In this document: piece by piece, positions 1 to 32,574 of the stretch
Layout: each line of letters begins with the position of its first letter
How positions within the stretch are numbered: position 1 is the stretch's first letter
Origin: Williamsia muralis NBRC 105860
GTDB lineage: Bacteria; Actinomycetota; Actinomycetes; Mycobacteriales; Mycobacteriaceae
Assembly: GCF_001598915.1 (NCBI RefSeq)
Contig: NZ_BDAP01000004.1
Coordinates: 248,001-312,000 of the forward strand
DNA length: 64,000 bases
Direction: 5' to 3'
Made by a program: the position numbers and the translations under genes
The notes under the pieces: model-generated
What the model was told of the DNA's origin: nothing
What the model saw: only the letters and a program-made list of their open reading frames with translations
The model's database searches: none

Positions 1-24215
<24,215 letters not shown>

Positions 24216-24650
24216 AGTTTGCCGCTCCAATCTCGAACGCTTGCTCGCCTCGGCCTCAGTGACGATGAATACTTCTATCTGCGAATGTAATGGCGGTGTC
24301 TTCGTTGTTCACATTCAACCCGCAAGTGGTCGTTTAGACAGTAACCAAGCAGGCGAGTCGCAGATATCTGCCACTCGAATGGCATGCCTTTCTGTGACCT
24401 ATCGACCAGATTGTCATAGCCGTTACACCGTCGCTTCAGCGGCCCGGATCAGCTCGACATCGCGGTTCTGGCGAGTCCATCGGGCGTCTCCGGCAGCGCA
24501 GTCAAGTATAGACCAGGCCTTGCGCACCATCGCTGACGTTCGATCGGTGGCTGTCACCAGGACCGACGAGTCCGGCCCCCTCGTACGCGGTGTGCGTGCG
24601 AGGGGGCCGGTGTCGAATATCTGGGGGCCGCTGGGGCCGGTGGTGGTGAA
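24216..24650 (-). other. 435-bp leader region of the NRPS gene
   Basis: No gene is supported here. Visibly less GC-rich than its neighbours. It holds the strong hairpin at 24572-24610 and about 355 bp of probable promoter or leader before the NRPS start. TTGACT followed by AT-richer segments on the minus strand around 24500 is a weak promoter candidate only. A 35-codon minus-strand frame beginning MPFEWQ lies inside, but nothing supports it as a leader peptide. Confidence 0.6.
24572..24610. terminator. Strong hairpin between small gene and NRPS
   Basis: CCGGCCCCCTCG and CGAGGGGGCCGG form a perfect 12-bp stem. The stem continues inward through CGTACGC / GCGTGCG with one mismatch to a tiny loop. 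It lies about 40 nt past the stop of the 24651-25100 gene, as a terminator would, and its symmetry allows action on either strand. No long T-run follows. It implies that the NRPS is transcribed separately or by controlled read-through. Confidence 0.65.
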
Positions 24651-25100
24651 CTACCCGCCTGCGAGCCTGCTGGCGATCACACGGAGGTCGATCTCACTCG
24701 TTCGCCCGGCGGTGACACGCTGCTGGGGCGGTGCCGTCGCGGTGTGCAGCTCGTCGAAGTCGCCGCGGATCTGAGCAAGTGCATCGTCGACGATCGCAGC
24801 GACAACCGAGCCGTCGGTTTCTGCACCGAGAGCCGGGATGCCCGCGAAGATGGCGGCAACGACAGCGGATCGGTCGTCCATGTACTGGTTCCGGGTCACC
24901 GGCATCATCAGATTGATCGCACCGGTGAGGTCGCGGTACGTCAGCGCACGCGATCTGTACCGGACGACCACCCGGTCAGGGGTCACTCGAGTGATCTCGC
25001 CCACCGCGGCAGGCAGGTCCACCCTCTGAGATGAAGGCGCCATAGCCCGCTGTTGCGGCCGAATCGTTGAAATAGCCATCTGCTCACCAACCCTGTGCAT
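24651..25100 (-). CDS. Small stand-alone A-domain-like protein (149 aa), NRPS-linked
   Basis: Not a family I can name. The central part follows the motif order of the two extra units inside the NRPS: a VTPDRVVVRYRSR strand, LTYRDL, then DDRSAVVAAIFAGIPAL and SVVAAIVDDALAQI. The last 40 residues (TAPPQQRV to the C-terminus) look like linker. No signal peptide, membrane helix or catalytic motif is seen. ATG at 25100 has GAGGG 9 nt upstream; ATG at 25079 is an alternative. The gene is co-directional with mbtH and the NRPS and is followed by a strong hairpin. It may act in trans on the synthetase; this is inference from sequence resemblance and position. Confidence 0.7.
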   Translation of the reverse strand: MHRVGEQMAISTIRPQQRAMAPSSQRVDLPAAVGEITRVTPDRVVVRYRSRALTYRDLTGAINLMMPVTRNQYMDDRSAVVAAIFAGIPALGAETDGSVVAAIVDDALAQIRGDFDELHTATAPPQQRVTAGRTSEIDLRVIASRLAGG

Positions 25101-25362
25101 CTGCCTCGACCCTCAATGGGTCGGCGTAGCTAATATTCACAGTACCCGGGCAGTAAGGGAAGGGAAGTATTCCAGCTGTTACAAGATCCGGGTGTGATCT
25201 ACGACACACCTGGAGCGTACGGCCTCTGACCTGGGCAGATGGGCGCGCAGCACGCATCGAAAATGAAACATTCGATGCGAATTCGTGTCATTGTCACCGC
25301 GTGTTTCGGACAGACACCATGACCTTTACGGTGTTGTGGCCCGCAGGCCCGCGGTCGCGCAG

Positions 25363-25584
25363 CTACTGCTGAGAATCGGCTTCCATGGCCTCGATCAGGC
25401 TCTTCGGGCGCAGGTCGGTCCAGTGCTCGTTCACGTAGTCGAGGCACTCGGCGCGCGATGCCTCACCGAAGACCTTGTTCCAGCCGGCCGGGATGTCGGC
25501 GAATGTCGGCCACAGCGAATGCTGGTTCTCGTCGTTGACCAGCACAAAGAATCGGCCGTCTTCGTCGTCGAATGGATTGCTCAT
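25363..25584 (-). CDS. mbtH: MbtH-like NRPS accessory protein
   Basis: A 73-residue protein with the full MbtH signature: [16 protein letters not shown], then the conserved tryptophan motif [13 protein letters not shown], then [17 protein letters not shown]. Family members bind NRPS adenylation domains and are often needed for their solubility or activity. AGGAGAAGGG precedes the ATG at 25584. It sits between two genes for A-like proteins and upstream of the NRPS on the same strand, so its natural partner is almost certainly the synthetase at 1-24215. Confidence 0.97.
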   Translation of the reverse strand: MSNPFDDEDGRFFVLVNDENQHSLWPTFADIPAGWNKVFGEASRAECLDYVNEHWTDLRPKSLIEAMEADSQQ

Positions 25585-25692
25585 GAGCGGACCCTTCTCC
25601 TGTTTCGGTTACGCGTGCACCACGGTCGACACACACCACCGCCGGCGGCCCGTACCCCGCATCGGGTGCACAGACTGCCGGCGGACAGCAGA

Positions 25693-26052
25693 TCAGACCA
25701 GTTCGGCTTCCGCGAGAACCATCATTGCCTGTATGCGTATCCCGGCAAGCGTATCGGCGAGGCCGCGCGGGCCCGACACCGCCAGCCCGGGCACGGAAGT
25801 CATGAGCGCGACGGTGAGGGCGGAATCATCCACCGCGTCGCTCGCCATCGCGATTGCGGCACCCTGTGCCCGTCCCTTGAGTTCGCCGAAATTCACCGCG
25901 TAACCCTGACCCACCACTGCCGGCCGATCACGGCCGATATCAGCAGCAGCCATCACGAGCTGCGTGAGTGTGCGATCCTCTCGGTTACGAGAGCCGCGTG
26001 CGTCGGATCGGGCCGACGACCCCTTGCCATAGCGGCGGAGCTGCAGTACCAC
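25693..26052 (-). CDS. Small stand-alone A-domain-like protein (119 aa), NRPS-linked
   Basis: Unnamed family, with the same motif order as the NRPS-internal units: LTQLVMAAADIGRDRPAVV, NFGELKGRAQ, then DSALTVALMTSVPGL and RGLADTLAGI. The resemblance to the module 5 unit (VTVALSTLLPGLL, GFAEQFAGM) is easy to see. I chose GTG at 26050-26052 because AGGGAGGG ends 4 nt upstream; an ATG at 26118 gives a 22-residue extension that looks non-coding. The N-terminus is basic. It lies about 110 nt upstream of mbtH on the same strand and diverges from the ABC exporter. Confidence 0.65.
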   Translation of the reverse strand: MVLQLRRYGKGSSARSDARGSRNREDRTLTQLVMAAADIGRDRPAVVGQGYAVNFGELKGRAQGAAIAMASDAVDDSALTVALMTSVPGLAVSGPRGLADTLAGIRIQAMMVLAEAELV

Positions 26053-26247
26053 AACGCCCTCCCTCTCAAAACGTGCGCCGAATGCGTTCTTCTCGTGCAA
26101 TTCGTCGGATGCCTGCAAATAGCCCCGTCCAGGTCACCGAAGCATAGCCATTGTCAGGCCATTGAATACCAATTGCCCAACATTCCATTCATACGGACGA
26201 TATCGCTGCGTCGAGCCGTAGCGTTACGGCCGGTTGGGTGCGATAGG

Positions 26248-26258
26248 TTCGTAACGAA
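26248..26258. promoter_or_regulatory. Palindrome in divergent NRPS/exporter intergenic region
   Basis: TTCGTAACGAA is a perfect 11-bp palindrome, 53 bp before the exporter ATPase start and about 190 bp before the divergent small gene. It could be an operator shared by the two directions. No regulator gene is adjacent, so this is only a candidate. Confidence 0.3.
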
Positions 26259-26310
26259 TCATCAGGTGTGATCGCGTCGCCATGGCGACCATGACGATGA
26301 CGGGACGGAC

Positions 26311-27444
26311 ATGCAGGCGAGGCGGGGCCGAGTTACGCAGAACAGCGACGACCAGGACGGCGTACGAGCCTCCTCGGGCGCCCCGTCCGCCTACCAGCAG
26401 TCGGTCGGCGGCGGCCGGATACAGCCCGTCGGCGGCGGCCGGATTCAGCACAGTGTGGTGGCAAACAACCTGGTCAAGACATTCGGTGATTTCACCGCCG
26501 TCGACGGCATCAGTTTCGAGGTGCCGACCGGGACGGTGCTCGGACTCCTGGGCCCGAACGGTGCCGGGAAGACCACAACCGTCAACATGCTGGCGACCCT
26601 GCTGACCCCCGACGGCGGCAGCGCCTCGATCGCCGGTTTCGACGTGGTCAAAGATCGCGCGTCGGTCCGCAAGTCGATCATGCTGACCGGGCAGTTCGCT
26701 GCCCTTGACGAATCTCTCACCGGACGCGAGAACCTCATCTTGTTCGGCAGGTTGATGGGTTTGCGCAAACGCGAGGCGAACGGCCGCGCCGATGAACTCC
26801 TCGAGGCGTTCAATCTTGTGGAGGCTGCGTCGAGGCGAGTGGGGAAGTTCTCCGGCGGAATGCGGCGGCGTATCGACATCGCCTGCGGTCTGGTGGTCCG
26901 GCCGGAGGTGGTCTTCCTCGACGAACCGACCACTGGCCTGGACCCGCGAAGCCGCCAGGATGTCTGGAACATCGTGACGTCGCTGCGCGATCAGGGCATC
27001 ACCACGCTGCTGACCACCCAGTATCTGGAAGAGGCCGACCTCCTCAGCGACCGGATCGTTGTCATCGACAAGGGGCGCGTGATCGCCGAGGGCACGGCTT
27101 CTGCGCTGAAGGAAGAGGTCGGTGGCACCTTCTGCGAGGTGATCCCCAGCTATCCCGACGACCTCAAGAAGCTCAAGCAACTCTTGGCCGACATGGTTCC
27201 ACCGGACCAGATCCGCATCGACATGTCGCGAACCTCGTTGACGATGCCCGCGATCAACGCGACGCAGACGCTCGTGGAGATCGTTCGCCGCACAGACGCC
27301 GCCCGCATCGAACTCACCGACGTCGGCCTCCGTCGTCCGTCGCTGGACGACGTGTTCCTGAAGCTGACCGAGTCGCCGACCGGCGGCTCCCCCACGGCGA
27401 CGTCTCCGGCCACCAGTTCCACGGCAGCCCGGGACCGCCGATGA
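26311..27444 (+). CDS. ABC exporter ATP-binding subunit, DrrA type
   Basis: ATPase of a three-gene ABC-2 exporter of the daunorubicin/PDIM (DrrABC) type. Walker A GPNGAGKTT is at residues 81-89, the signature FSGGMRRR near 180-187, Walker B VVFLDEP at 200-206, and the DrrA-type C-terminal extension ends LRRPSLDDVFLKLT. The N-terminus carries about 50 extra residues with a small tandem repeat, VGGGRIQPVGGGRIQ. A GGGACGG stretch precedes the ATG. The next gene overlaps by 4 nt (ATGA), so the two are coupled. Divergence from the NRPS block suggests export of its product. Confidence 0.93.
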   Translation: MQARRGRVTQNSDDQDGVRASSGAPSAYQQSVGGGRIQPVGGGRIQHSVVANNLVKTFGDFTAVDGISFEVPTGTVLGLLGPNGAGKTTTVNMLATLLTPDGGSASIAGFDVVKDRASVRKSIMLTGQFAALDESLTGRENLILFGRLMGLRKREANGRADELLEAFNLVEAASRRVGKFSGGMRRRIDIACGLVVRPEVVFLDEPTTGLDPRSRQDVWNIVTSLRDQGITTLLTTQYLEEADLLSDRIVVIDKGRVIAEGTASALKEEVGGTFCEVIPSYPDDLKKLKQLLADMVPPDQIRIDMSRTSLTMPAINATQTLVEIVRRTDAARIELTDVGLRRPSLDDVFLKLTESPTGGSPTATSPATSSTAARDRR

Positions 27445-28253
27445 CGACGCTGACCCCGGATCGGGTCGTGTCCTCCGGGAGCGATCGTTCGGTGCATGCC
27501 GGCCAGCAGTGGCTGGCCCTCACCAACCGGTCGCTCCGAGGGATGGCCCGCGAAGGACAGTTCCTTCTGTGCATCGTCTCCCCGGTGCTGCTGACCGTCT
27601 GCTTCTATGTCCCGCTGCGGACGATCATGGATCTGTACCCCGGGATGGACTATGCCCAGTTCCTGATGCCGGTGATCTGCTTGCAGTCCGTGGGGTTCGT
27701 GGCCACCTCCGCTGCCATGCGGGCCGCCACCGACGGCAGCCTGGGATTGAGCAACCGGCTGCGGAGCATGCCGGTGAACATCCTGGTACCGCTCATGGCC
27801 AGGCTCGCCGCGAACGTCGTACTGCTCATCATCTCGTTGTGCTGGGCCATCATCTCGGGGCTGGTGATCGGGTGGAGACCGGAGTCGGGTCTGCTCAATT
27901 TCGCGGGGTTCCTCGGCGTCGCCCTTGTTGTCGGCATAATCCTGGCGTTCGGCGCCGACACGATCGGCGCCCTGTCGCGAAACCCGCAGGCCACCAGCCA
28001 GGCCCTCGCCCTACCGCAGTTGATCCTCGGAATGCTCTCCACCGGATTTGTCCCGGAAGAACGATTCCCCGAGTGGATCAGACCATTCGCACGCAATCAG
28101 CCGATCTCTCAATTCACCGAATTGATGCGGGGATTCGACGGCGGTGAGGTGACCCTGCGGCTCGCGTTGCCCTCGATCTTGTGGGCCACGGGGGTTGTTG
28201 TCGCCGCCATCATCGGCGGGGCCTGGGTGATGATTCGGAGCAGCCGACGTTGA
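27441..28253 (+). CDS. ABC-2 exporter membrane subunit, DrrB type
   Basis: A 270-residue ABC-2 permease with about six hydrophobic segments (starting near LLCIVSPVLLTVCFYVPL) and the conserved end region FVPEERFPEWIRPFARNQPISQF found in DrrB/DrrC proteins. It begins within the DrrA stop (ATGA overlap) and its own stop TGA overlaps the TTG start of the next gene. It pairs with the ATPase at 26311-27444 to move a lipid or lipopeptide across the membrane; the substrate is inferred from neighbours. Confidence 0.92.
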   Translation: MTTLTPDRVVSSGSDRSVHAGQQWLALTNRSLRGMAREGQFLLCIVSPVLLTVCFYVPLRTIMDLYPGMDYAQFLMPVICLQSVGFVATSAAMRAATDGSLGLSNRLRSMPVNILVPLMARLAANVVLLIISLCWAIISGLVIGWRPESGLLNFAGFLGVALVVGIILAFGADTIGALSRNPQATSQALALPQLILGMLSTGFVPEERFPEWIRPFARNQPISQFTELMRGFDGGEVTLRLALPSILWATGVVVAAIIGGAWVMIRSSRR

Positions 28254-29581
28254 GCGAAGACAAACGTCCGCCGCAGGAGCCGCCGGTACCGGTGGTGCCC
28301 CGTCGCCCCCGACACCGGGGCGACGGCGATGCCGCCGGGCTCCAGCACTGGTGGCGCACCGAACAGCCCCCGTCCGGACGACGCCGAAGCCGTCCCGACG
28401 ACCTCCCGACCACACGATTCGAGCGACTCGACCGCAGCGAGGCGGACCAGAGCGATTACGAAGCCCCGGTCACTGCCACCAATCGGACTTTTGTCGGCCC
28501 GTGGACACTTCTGTCCCCTGGTGCCGCAGCCGCGGACTGGACTGCCGAACAAGCAGTCCTTCGCCCGTCGGGCCGTGCGGGAGCCACCGCATACCGAGGT
28601 GAGCAGCTCACCCAGTTCACCGATCCGGGCGCTCTGGACACCAGCCACGTATCGGCCGAACTCCAGCAGGCCCAGACCGTTCGTCTGGACGTGCGGAAGA
28701 TCGCCGCTGCTGCTGCGGCCGTCGACGCGGCCGAGCAGGAGTCGGCGGGCGATCACCGCAAGGACCTCGCGACAGCATTTGCCGATCACCCCGACGCCAG
28801 TGAGCGCGGAGTCAAGGCGTTCCTGCGGCACGCCCGCATCCTCACCGGTCGGCAGTTGCTCGTCGTCACGCGGGACCGACTCACCCTCATGCAGAGCATG
28901 CTGTTCCCGCTGCTGAGCATGGTCATGTTCAAGGTTGTCCTCGGGGACGCCGTCGGACAGGCCACGGGTCAGAACAGTGCCTACGGCACTGTGCCCCTGG
29001 TTGTCCTGGTCGGGGCGATGTTCGGCTCGCTCGCCGTGGGCACCCGGCTGATCAGCGAGCGGCGAACAGGACTGCTGACCCGCCTCTACGTACTACCGGT
29101 ACATCGGGCTGCGGATCTGACGTCGCGTGTCAATGTCGAGCTGATCCGGATCCTGGTCAGTACAGCGATCCTGACAACCGCGGGCCTGGCCATCGGATGG
29201 CGCTTCAACCAAGGTGTCCTGCCGGCAATCGGCATCTTCGGGGTCGCCCTCCTTTACGGTGCGGCCTACTCGACGATCGTTCTGACACTGGCGGTTTCGG
29301 CATCGAACCTCCCCCTGGTGCCCATCATGTCGCTCATCACGAGCCTTTTGATGTTCTTCAATTCGGGGTTCTCTCCGATCGAGGCCTATCCGGAGATCCT
29401 GCAGCCCCTGGTCCGCAACCAGCCCATGACGTGTGCCATCGAGACCATGCGTGCGCTGGCCATCGGCGGACCGGTGGCCGACAGCTTGATCAAGACGGTC
29501 GCCTGGGCTGTGGGGGCGATCGTGATCTTCGCCTACCCGGCATTGCGCGGGTACCGACGAGCCGCGGCCTCGCGAACCTGA
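28250..29581 (+). CDS. ABC-2 exporter membrane subunit, DrrC type, with long N-terminal extension
   Basis: 443 residues. The C-terminal ~245 are an ABC-2 permease (ARILTGRQLLVVTRDRL, then membrane helices, then FSPIEAYPEILQPLVRNQPMT). The first ~190 residues are a proline/arginine-rich, then alanine-rich segment that ordinary ~250-280-residue DrrC proteins lack. I placed the start at TTG 28250, which overlaps the DrrB stop as TTGA; an earlier in-frame start would overlap DrrB by 70 nt and translates to non-protein-like sequence. The extension may be a cytosolic docking domain; no known domain is recognised in it. Confidence 0.88.
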   Translation: MSEDKRPPQEPPVPVVPRRPRHRGDGDAAGLQHWWRTEQPPSGRRRSRPDDLPTTRFERLDRSEADQSDYEAPVTATNRTFVGPWTLLSPGAAAADWTAEQAVLRPSGRAGATAYRGEQLTQFTDPGALDTSHVSAELQQAQTVRLDVRKIAAAAAAVDAAEQESAGDHRKDLATAFADHPDASERGVKAFLRHARILTGRQLLVVTRDRLTLMQSMLFPLLSMVMFKVVLGDAVGQATGQNSAYGTVPLVVLVGAMFGSLAVGTRLISERRTGLLTRLYVLPVHRAADLTSRVNVELIRILVSTAILTTAGLAIGWRFNQGVLPAIGIFGVALLYGAAYSTIVLTLAVSASNLPLVPIMSLITSLLMFFNSGFSPIEAYPEILQPLVRNQPMTCAIETMRALAIGGPVADSLIKTVAWAVGAIVIFAYPALRGYRRAAASRT

Positions 29582-29672
29582 CCGTCCCCTTGGCCGGTCT
29601 GGCCTGTTCGAAAACCGCCGAGTTGGGGTGTTGTTGCCTACGATCAACACCTATGCCACCGAAACCGACGCG

Positions 29673-31058
29673 ATGAAGCAGATCGCGGGACGTGACGCCG
29701 CCTACTTGTATCTCGGCGACGTGAACTCGTCGACCATCGTGTCGTCGTACCTGATGCCCAATCCCGACGGGCTACCGCTGACGATCGACCACACCGCCGC
29801 CGTGGATTGGTTACGCGGACGCCTCGATGTGTCGGATCTGTTCACCAGCAAACTGATGCGTCTCCCCGGCGACGTCGGCTTGCCCTACTGGGTGCCGGAT
29901 CCGGCATTCGACCCCGCCGCACATGTCCGGTTCCATGGCGTGACGGATTGGTCCGCCGCCCGAGACCTGGTGGCAGACATCGCGGCCACACCACTCGACC
30001 CGTCCCGTCCGCTGTGGCTCATGCATGTCATCACCGACATCCCCGACGCACCGGATCAAACCGGGTTGTCGACACTCGTGGCGCTCCACTACCACCACGC
30101 CGCGTTCGATGGGATGTTGTTCAGCACCCTGACGGCCACCATGTTCAGCGACCTGGAGATCACCGACGAAGTCCGTGCCGCAGGCCGGATCGTCGGGGAT
30201 GCCGAAAGAACCCGGGCGGCGGTGGCGCGGAGAGAGCTCGTCCGCCTGCCCGGTCATTTCTGGCGGTTCGCCCGTGTCTGCGGAACGACAATCCGCCGGA
30301 CCCGGGAAAAGGCGAAGACATCCGAGCCCGGGATAGGTCGCAGCTGGCCGGTCATCCGGTTCAACGCGCCGTTCCGGGGACCGCGAATAGCTGACGGCGT
30401 GATGCTCGATCTCCAAGAAGTGCTCGAGTTGCGGTCGCGCGTCCCCGGCGCAACCCTCAACGACCTGATGCTGTCCGTCATCGGAGAGGCGACCAACCGT
30501 TACCTGACCCAGGTGGGAGAGCGCCCCGAGTCCTCGATGTCCGCGCTGGTGCCGATGTCGACGCGGGCGATGCGTGAGTCCGCTTCGGCGAACCAGTTCG
30601 TCCCGATGGTTGTCGACCTGCAGACGGCCGAATCCGATCTCACCACGCGAGTCCGATTGATCTCGGCGGAGACGAGCCGGGAGAAGAAGCGCATCGCCGA
30701 GGAGGCGACTCGGGCAGACCTCGCGGTGGTGGACGCAATGCCCGCACCACTGCTGCGTCTCCTCGGAGTTCTCTCGCGTCGGCAGTCGAAGTCGGCCTCC
30801 ACCGCCCCGGCGTTCAACGTCGTGGTGACCAACGTCAACGGTGTCCAGATGCGACGGAAGATCTTCGGACTGGAAGTGGTGGGCGGCTTCGGGGTCCAGA
30901 CCGTGGCCAGTGGATCGACCCTGGCTCACGTGATGACAAACCGGGCCGACAAGCTCGCGGTGTCCATCACGGCCGATCGTGCGTCGCTCCCCGACATCAC
31001 CGAGTACTGCCGGATCATCGAGCAATCGTTCAAGACCCACCAGGCCGAGGTCGGCTGA
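29673..31058 (+). CDS. WS/DGAT-family acyltransferase (first of tandem pair)
   Basis: 461 residues in the wax ester synthase/diacylglycerol acyltransferase fold. The N-terminal catalytic motif HHAAFDG (histidines 141-142) is followed by the C-terminal domain hallmarks ATLNDLMLSVIGEA and FNVVVTNVNG. The family transfers acyl groups from acyl-CoA to alcohols; the acceptor here is unknown. The start at ATG 29673 (MKQIAGRDAAYLYLGD) is chosen because the tandem paralogue begins the same way; a GTG at 29628 is the alternative. Lying between the exporter and glycosyltransferase, it may acylate the NRPS product. Confidence 0.87.
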   Translation: MKQIAGRDAAYLYLGDVNSSTIVSSYLMPNPDGLPLTIDHTAAVDWLRGRLDVSDLFTSKLMRLPGDVGLPYWVPDPAFDPAAHVRFHGVTDWSAARDLVADIAATPLDPSRPLWLMHVITDIPDAPDQTGLSTLVALHYHHAAFDGMLFSTLTATMFSDLEITDEVRAAGRIVGDAERTRAAVARRELVRLPGHFWRFARVCGTTIRRTREKAKTSEPGIGRSWPVIRFNAPFRGPRIADGVMLDLQEVLELRSRVPGATLNDLMLSVIGEATNRYLTQVGERPESSMSALVPMSTRAMRESASANQFVPMVVDLQTAESDLTTRVRLISAETSREKKRIAEEATRADLAVVDAMPAPLLRLLGVLSRRQSKSASTAPAFNVVVTNVNGVQMRRKIFGLEVVGGFGVQTVASGSTLAHVMTNRADKLAVSITADRASLPDITEYCRIIEQSFKTHQAEVG

Positions 31059-31167
31059 GACTGCCGGCCGACCACCCCACCGTTCGTCCCCGCCCGTCCA
31101 GATCGCGGTCCCGTAGCGCCACAGCGGATCGCGTGGGACGGCCCTGCACATCACCGGAGATCGCCGA

Positions 31168-32562
31168 ATGAAACAGGTCACCGCGCGTGACGCCGCATAC
31201 CTCTACCTCGGGGACGGGGTCGCGACGGCCACGGTGGTCAGCTGCCAGGTTGTCGTGAACCCCGCCGGCCGACCGCTCGAGCTCACCGAGGATCGCCTCC
31301 TGGAGTGGATCAGCGAACGGATCTGGATCTCAGACCTGTTCACCAGCAAGCTGATCCGGCTGCCCTCAGACATCGGTTACCCCTATTGGGTTCCTGATCC
31401 GGATTTCTCCGCAGCCGCCCACCTGCAGGTGCACCGCAACGTCGGCACGTGGGCTTCGGCGATCGAGCTCGTCGAGCGATTCGGAGACTCGCCGATGGAT
31501 CTGGCCCACGCACCCTGGCTCATGCACGTCATCCCCGACGTCACCGGCGTGCCAGGCCACGCCGGCCTGTGCAGTCTCGTGGTGTTCCGGTTCCATCACA
31601 TCGCCTTCGATGGCGTCACCTCGGCGACCTTGGGCGAGAAGGTGTTCGACGACGGTGTCGTGAGCGAGGCAACACGCGCGGAGGGCCGGGTCGTCGGGAA
31701 GGGCACTGCATCTCGCGCGGCGCTGACCCGTCGGGAACTCCGGCGTGGACCCGCGCTCTGGAGCCGGTTCGCACAAGAGGGTATCGGGATCGTGCGGGCA
31801 TCGAGACAGCAGAGGCGAGCACAGGCGGGCGGTGGTCGGCCCCACCGGGTCTGGCCGGTCACCCGCTTCAATCACGACTTCCGCGGCCCCCGCACTGTAG
31901 GCCACATCCTCTTCGACCGCGGCGATGTGCTCGAGATGAAGTCCTCGTTGGGTGGCGCCACGGTCAACGACCTCATGTTGTCCATTGTCGGACAGGCTGT
32001 TCACGACTATCTCGGTCGCAGGAACGAGACCCCGCCATCGTCGCTGTCTGCTCTGGTACCGGTGTCCACGAGGGGAATGCGTGAAGCGGATGCGGCAAAC
32101 CAGTTCGTTCCGGTGGTCGTGGATCTGGTGACCACCGAAACGGATCCCCGGGTGCGGATATCGCTGATCGCCGCGGAGACCGCACGTAAGAAGAACAGGG
32201 TCAAACAGAAGTTGGCGGAACAGACGACGGGGTTCATCGACATCGTGCCCGCCCCGGTCCTCCGGCTGCTCGGTGCCGGGCGGCCGCGCCGCAAGAAGTC
32301 AGTCGCGCCGCCCCGTTTCAACGTGGTGATCACCAACCTGCCCGGGATCGCGAGACACGGTAGTTTCTGCGGGATGAACATCGTGGACAGCTTCACCATG
32401 CAACCGGTCGGCTCGGGTGCAACTCTGGCTCACGCGATCTCCGACCGTGGCGACCACATCGCCATGTCGATCACGGTCGACTCGGCAGTGATGCCCGACA
32501 TCGGCGAATACTGTCAGATCGTCCGCGAGTCATTCGAGACGCACCGAGCCACCATCATCTGA
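31168..32562 (+). CDS. WS/DGAT-family acyltransferase (second of tandem pair)
   Basis: 464 residues, clearly paralogous to the preceding gene (shared MKQ...RDAAYLYLGD start, IWISDLFTSKLIRLP, HHIAFDG at about 143-149, ATVNDLMLSIVGQA, FNVVITNLPG). GGAG lies 8 nt upstream of the ATG. The two copies have diverged strongly between the catalytic motif and the C-terminal domain, which suggests different acyl donors or acceptors. The next gene follows 12 nt later, so they are probably one operon. Confidence 0.88.
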   Translation: MKQVTARDAAYLYLGDGVATATVVSCQVVVNPAGRPLELTEDRLLEWISERIWISDLFTSKLIRLPSDIGYPYWVPDPDFSAAAHLQVHRNVGTWASAIELVERFGDSPMDLAHAPWLMHVIPDVTGVPGHAGLCSLVVFRFHHIAFDGVTSATLGEKVFDDGVVSEATRAEGRVVGKGTASRAALTRRELRRGPALWSRFAQEGIGIVRASRQQRRAQAGGGRPHRVWPVTRFNHDFRGPRTVGHILFDRGDVLEMKSSLGGATVNDLMLSIVGQAVHDYLGRRNETPPSSLSALVPVSTRGMREADAANQFVPVVVDLVTTETDPRVRISLIAAETARKKNRVKQKLAEQTTGFIDIVPAPVLRLLGAGRPRRKKSVAPPRFNVVITNLPGIARHGSFCGMNIVDSFTMQPVGSGATLAHAISDRGDHIAMSITVDSAVMPDIGEYCQIVRESFETHRATII

Positions 32563-32574
32563 GGTCGTCGACCA

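Noticed and set aside
24260-24385. Possible leader peptide (MPFEWQ..., 35 codons) before the NRPS
   Set aside because: No ribosome site, no attenuator arrangement and no residue bias; a chance frame is as likely.
25285-26271. 328-codon plus-strand frame over the mbtH region
   Set aside because: Antisense to mbtH and to the 25693-26052 gene; no recognisable domain and no ribosome site.
29811-31181. 456-codon minus-strand frame
   Set aside because: Antisense of the first WS/DGAT gene, whose catalytic motifs are on the plus strand.
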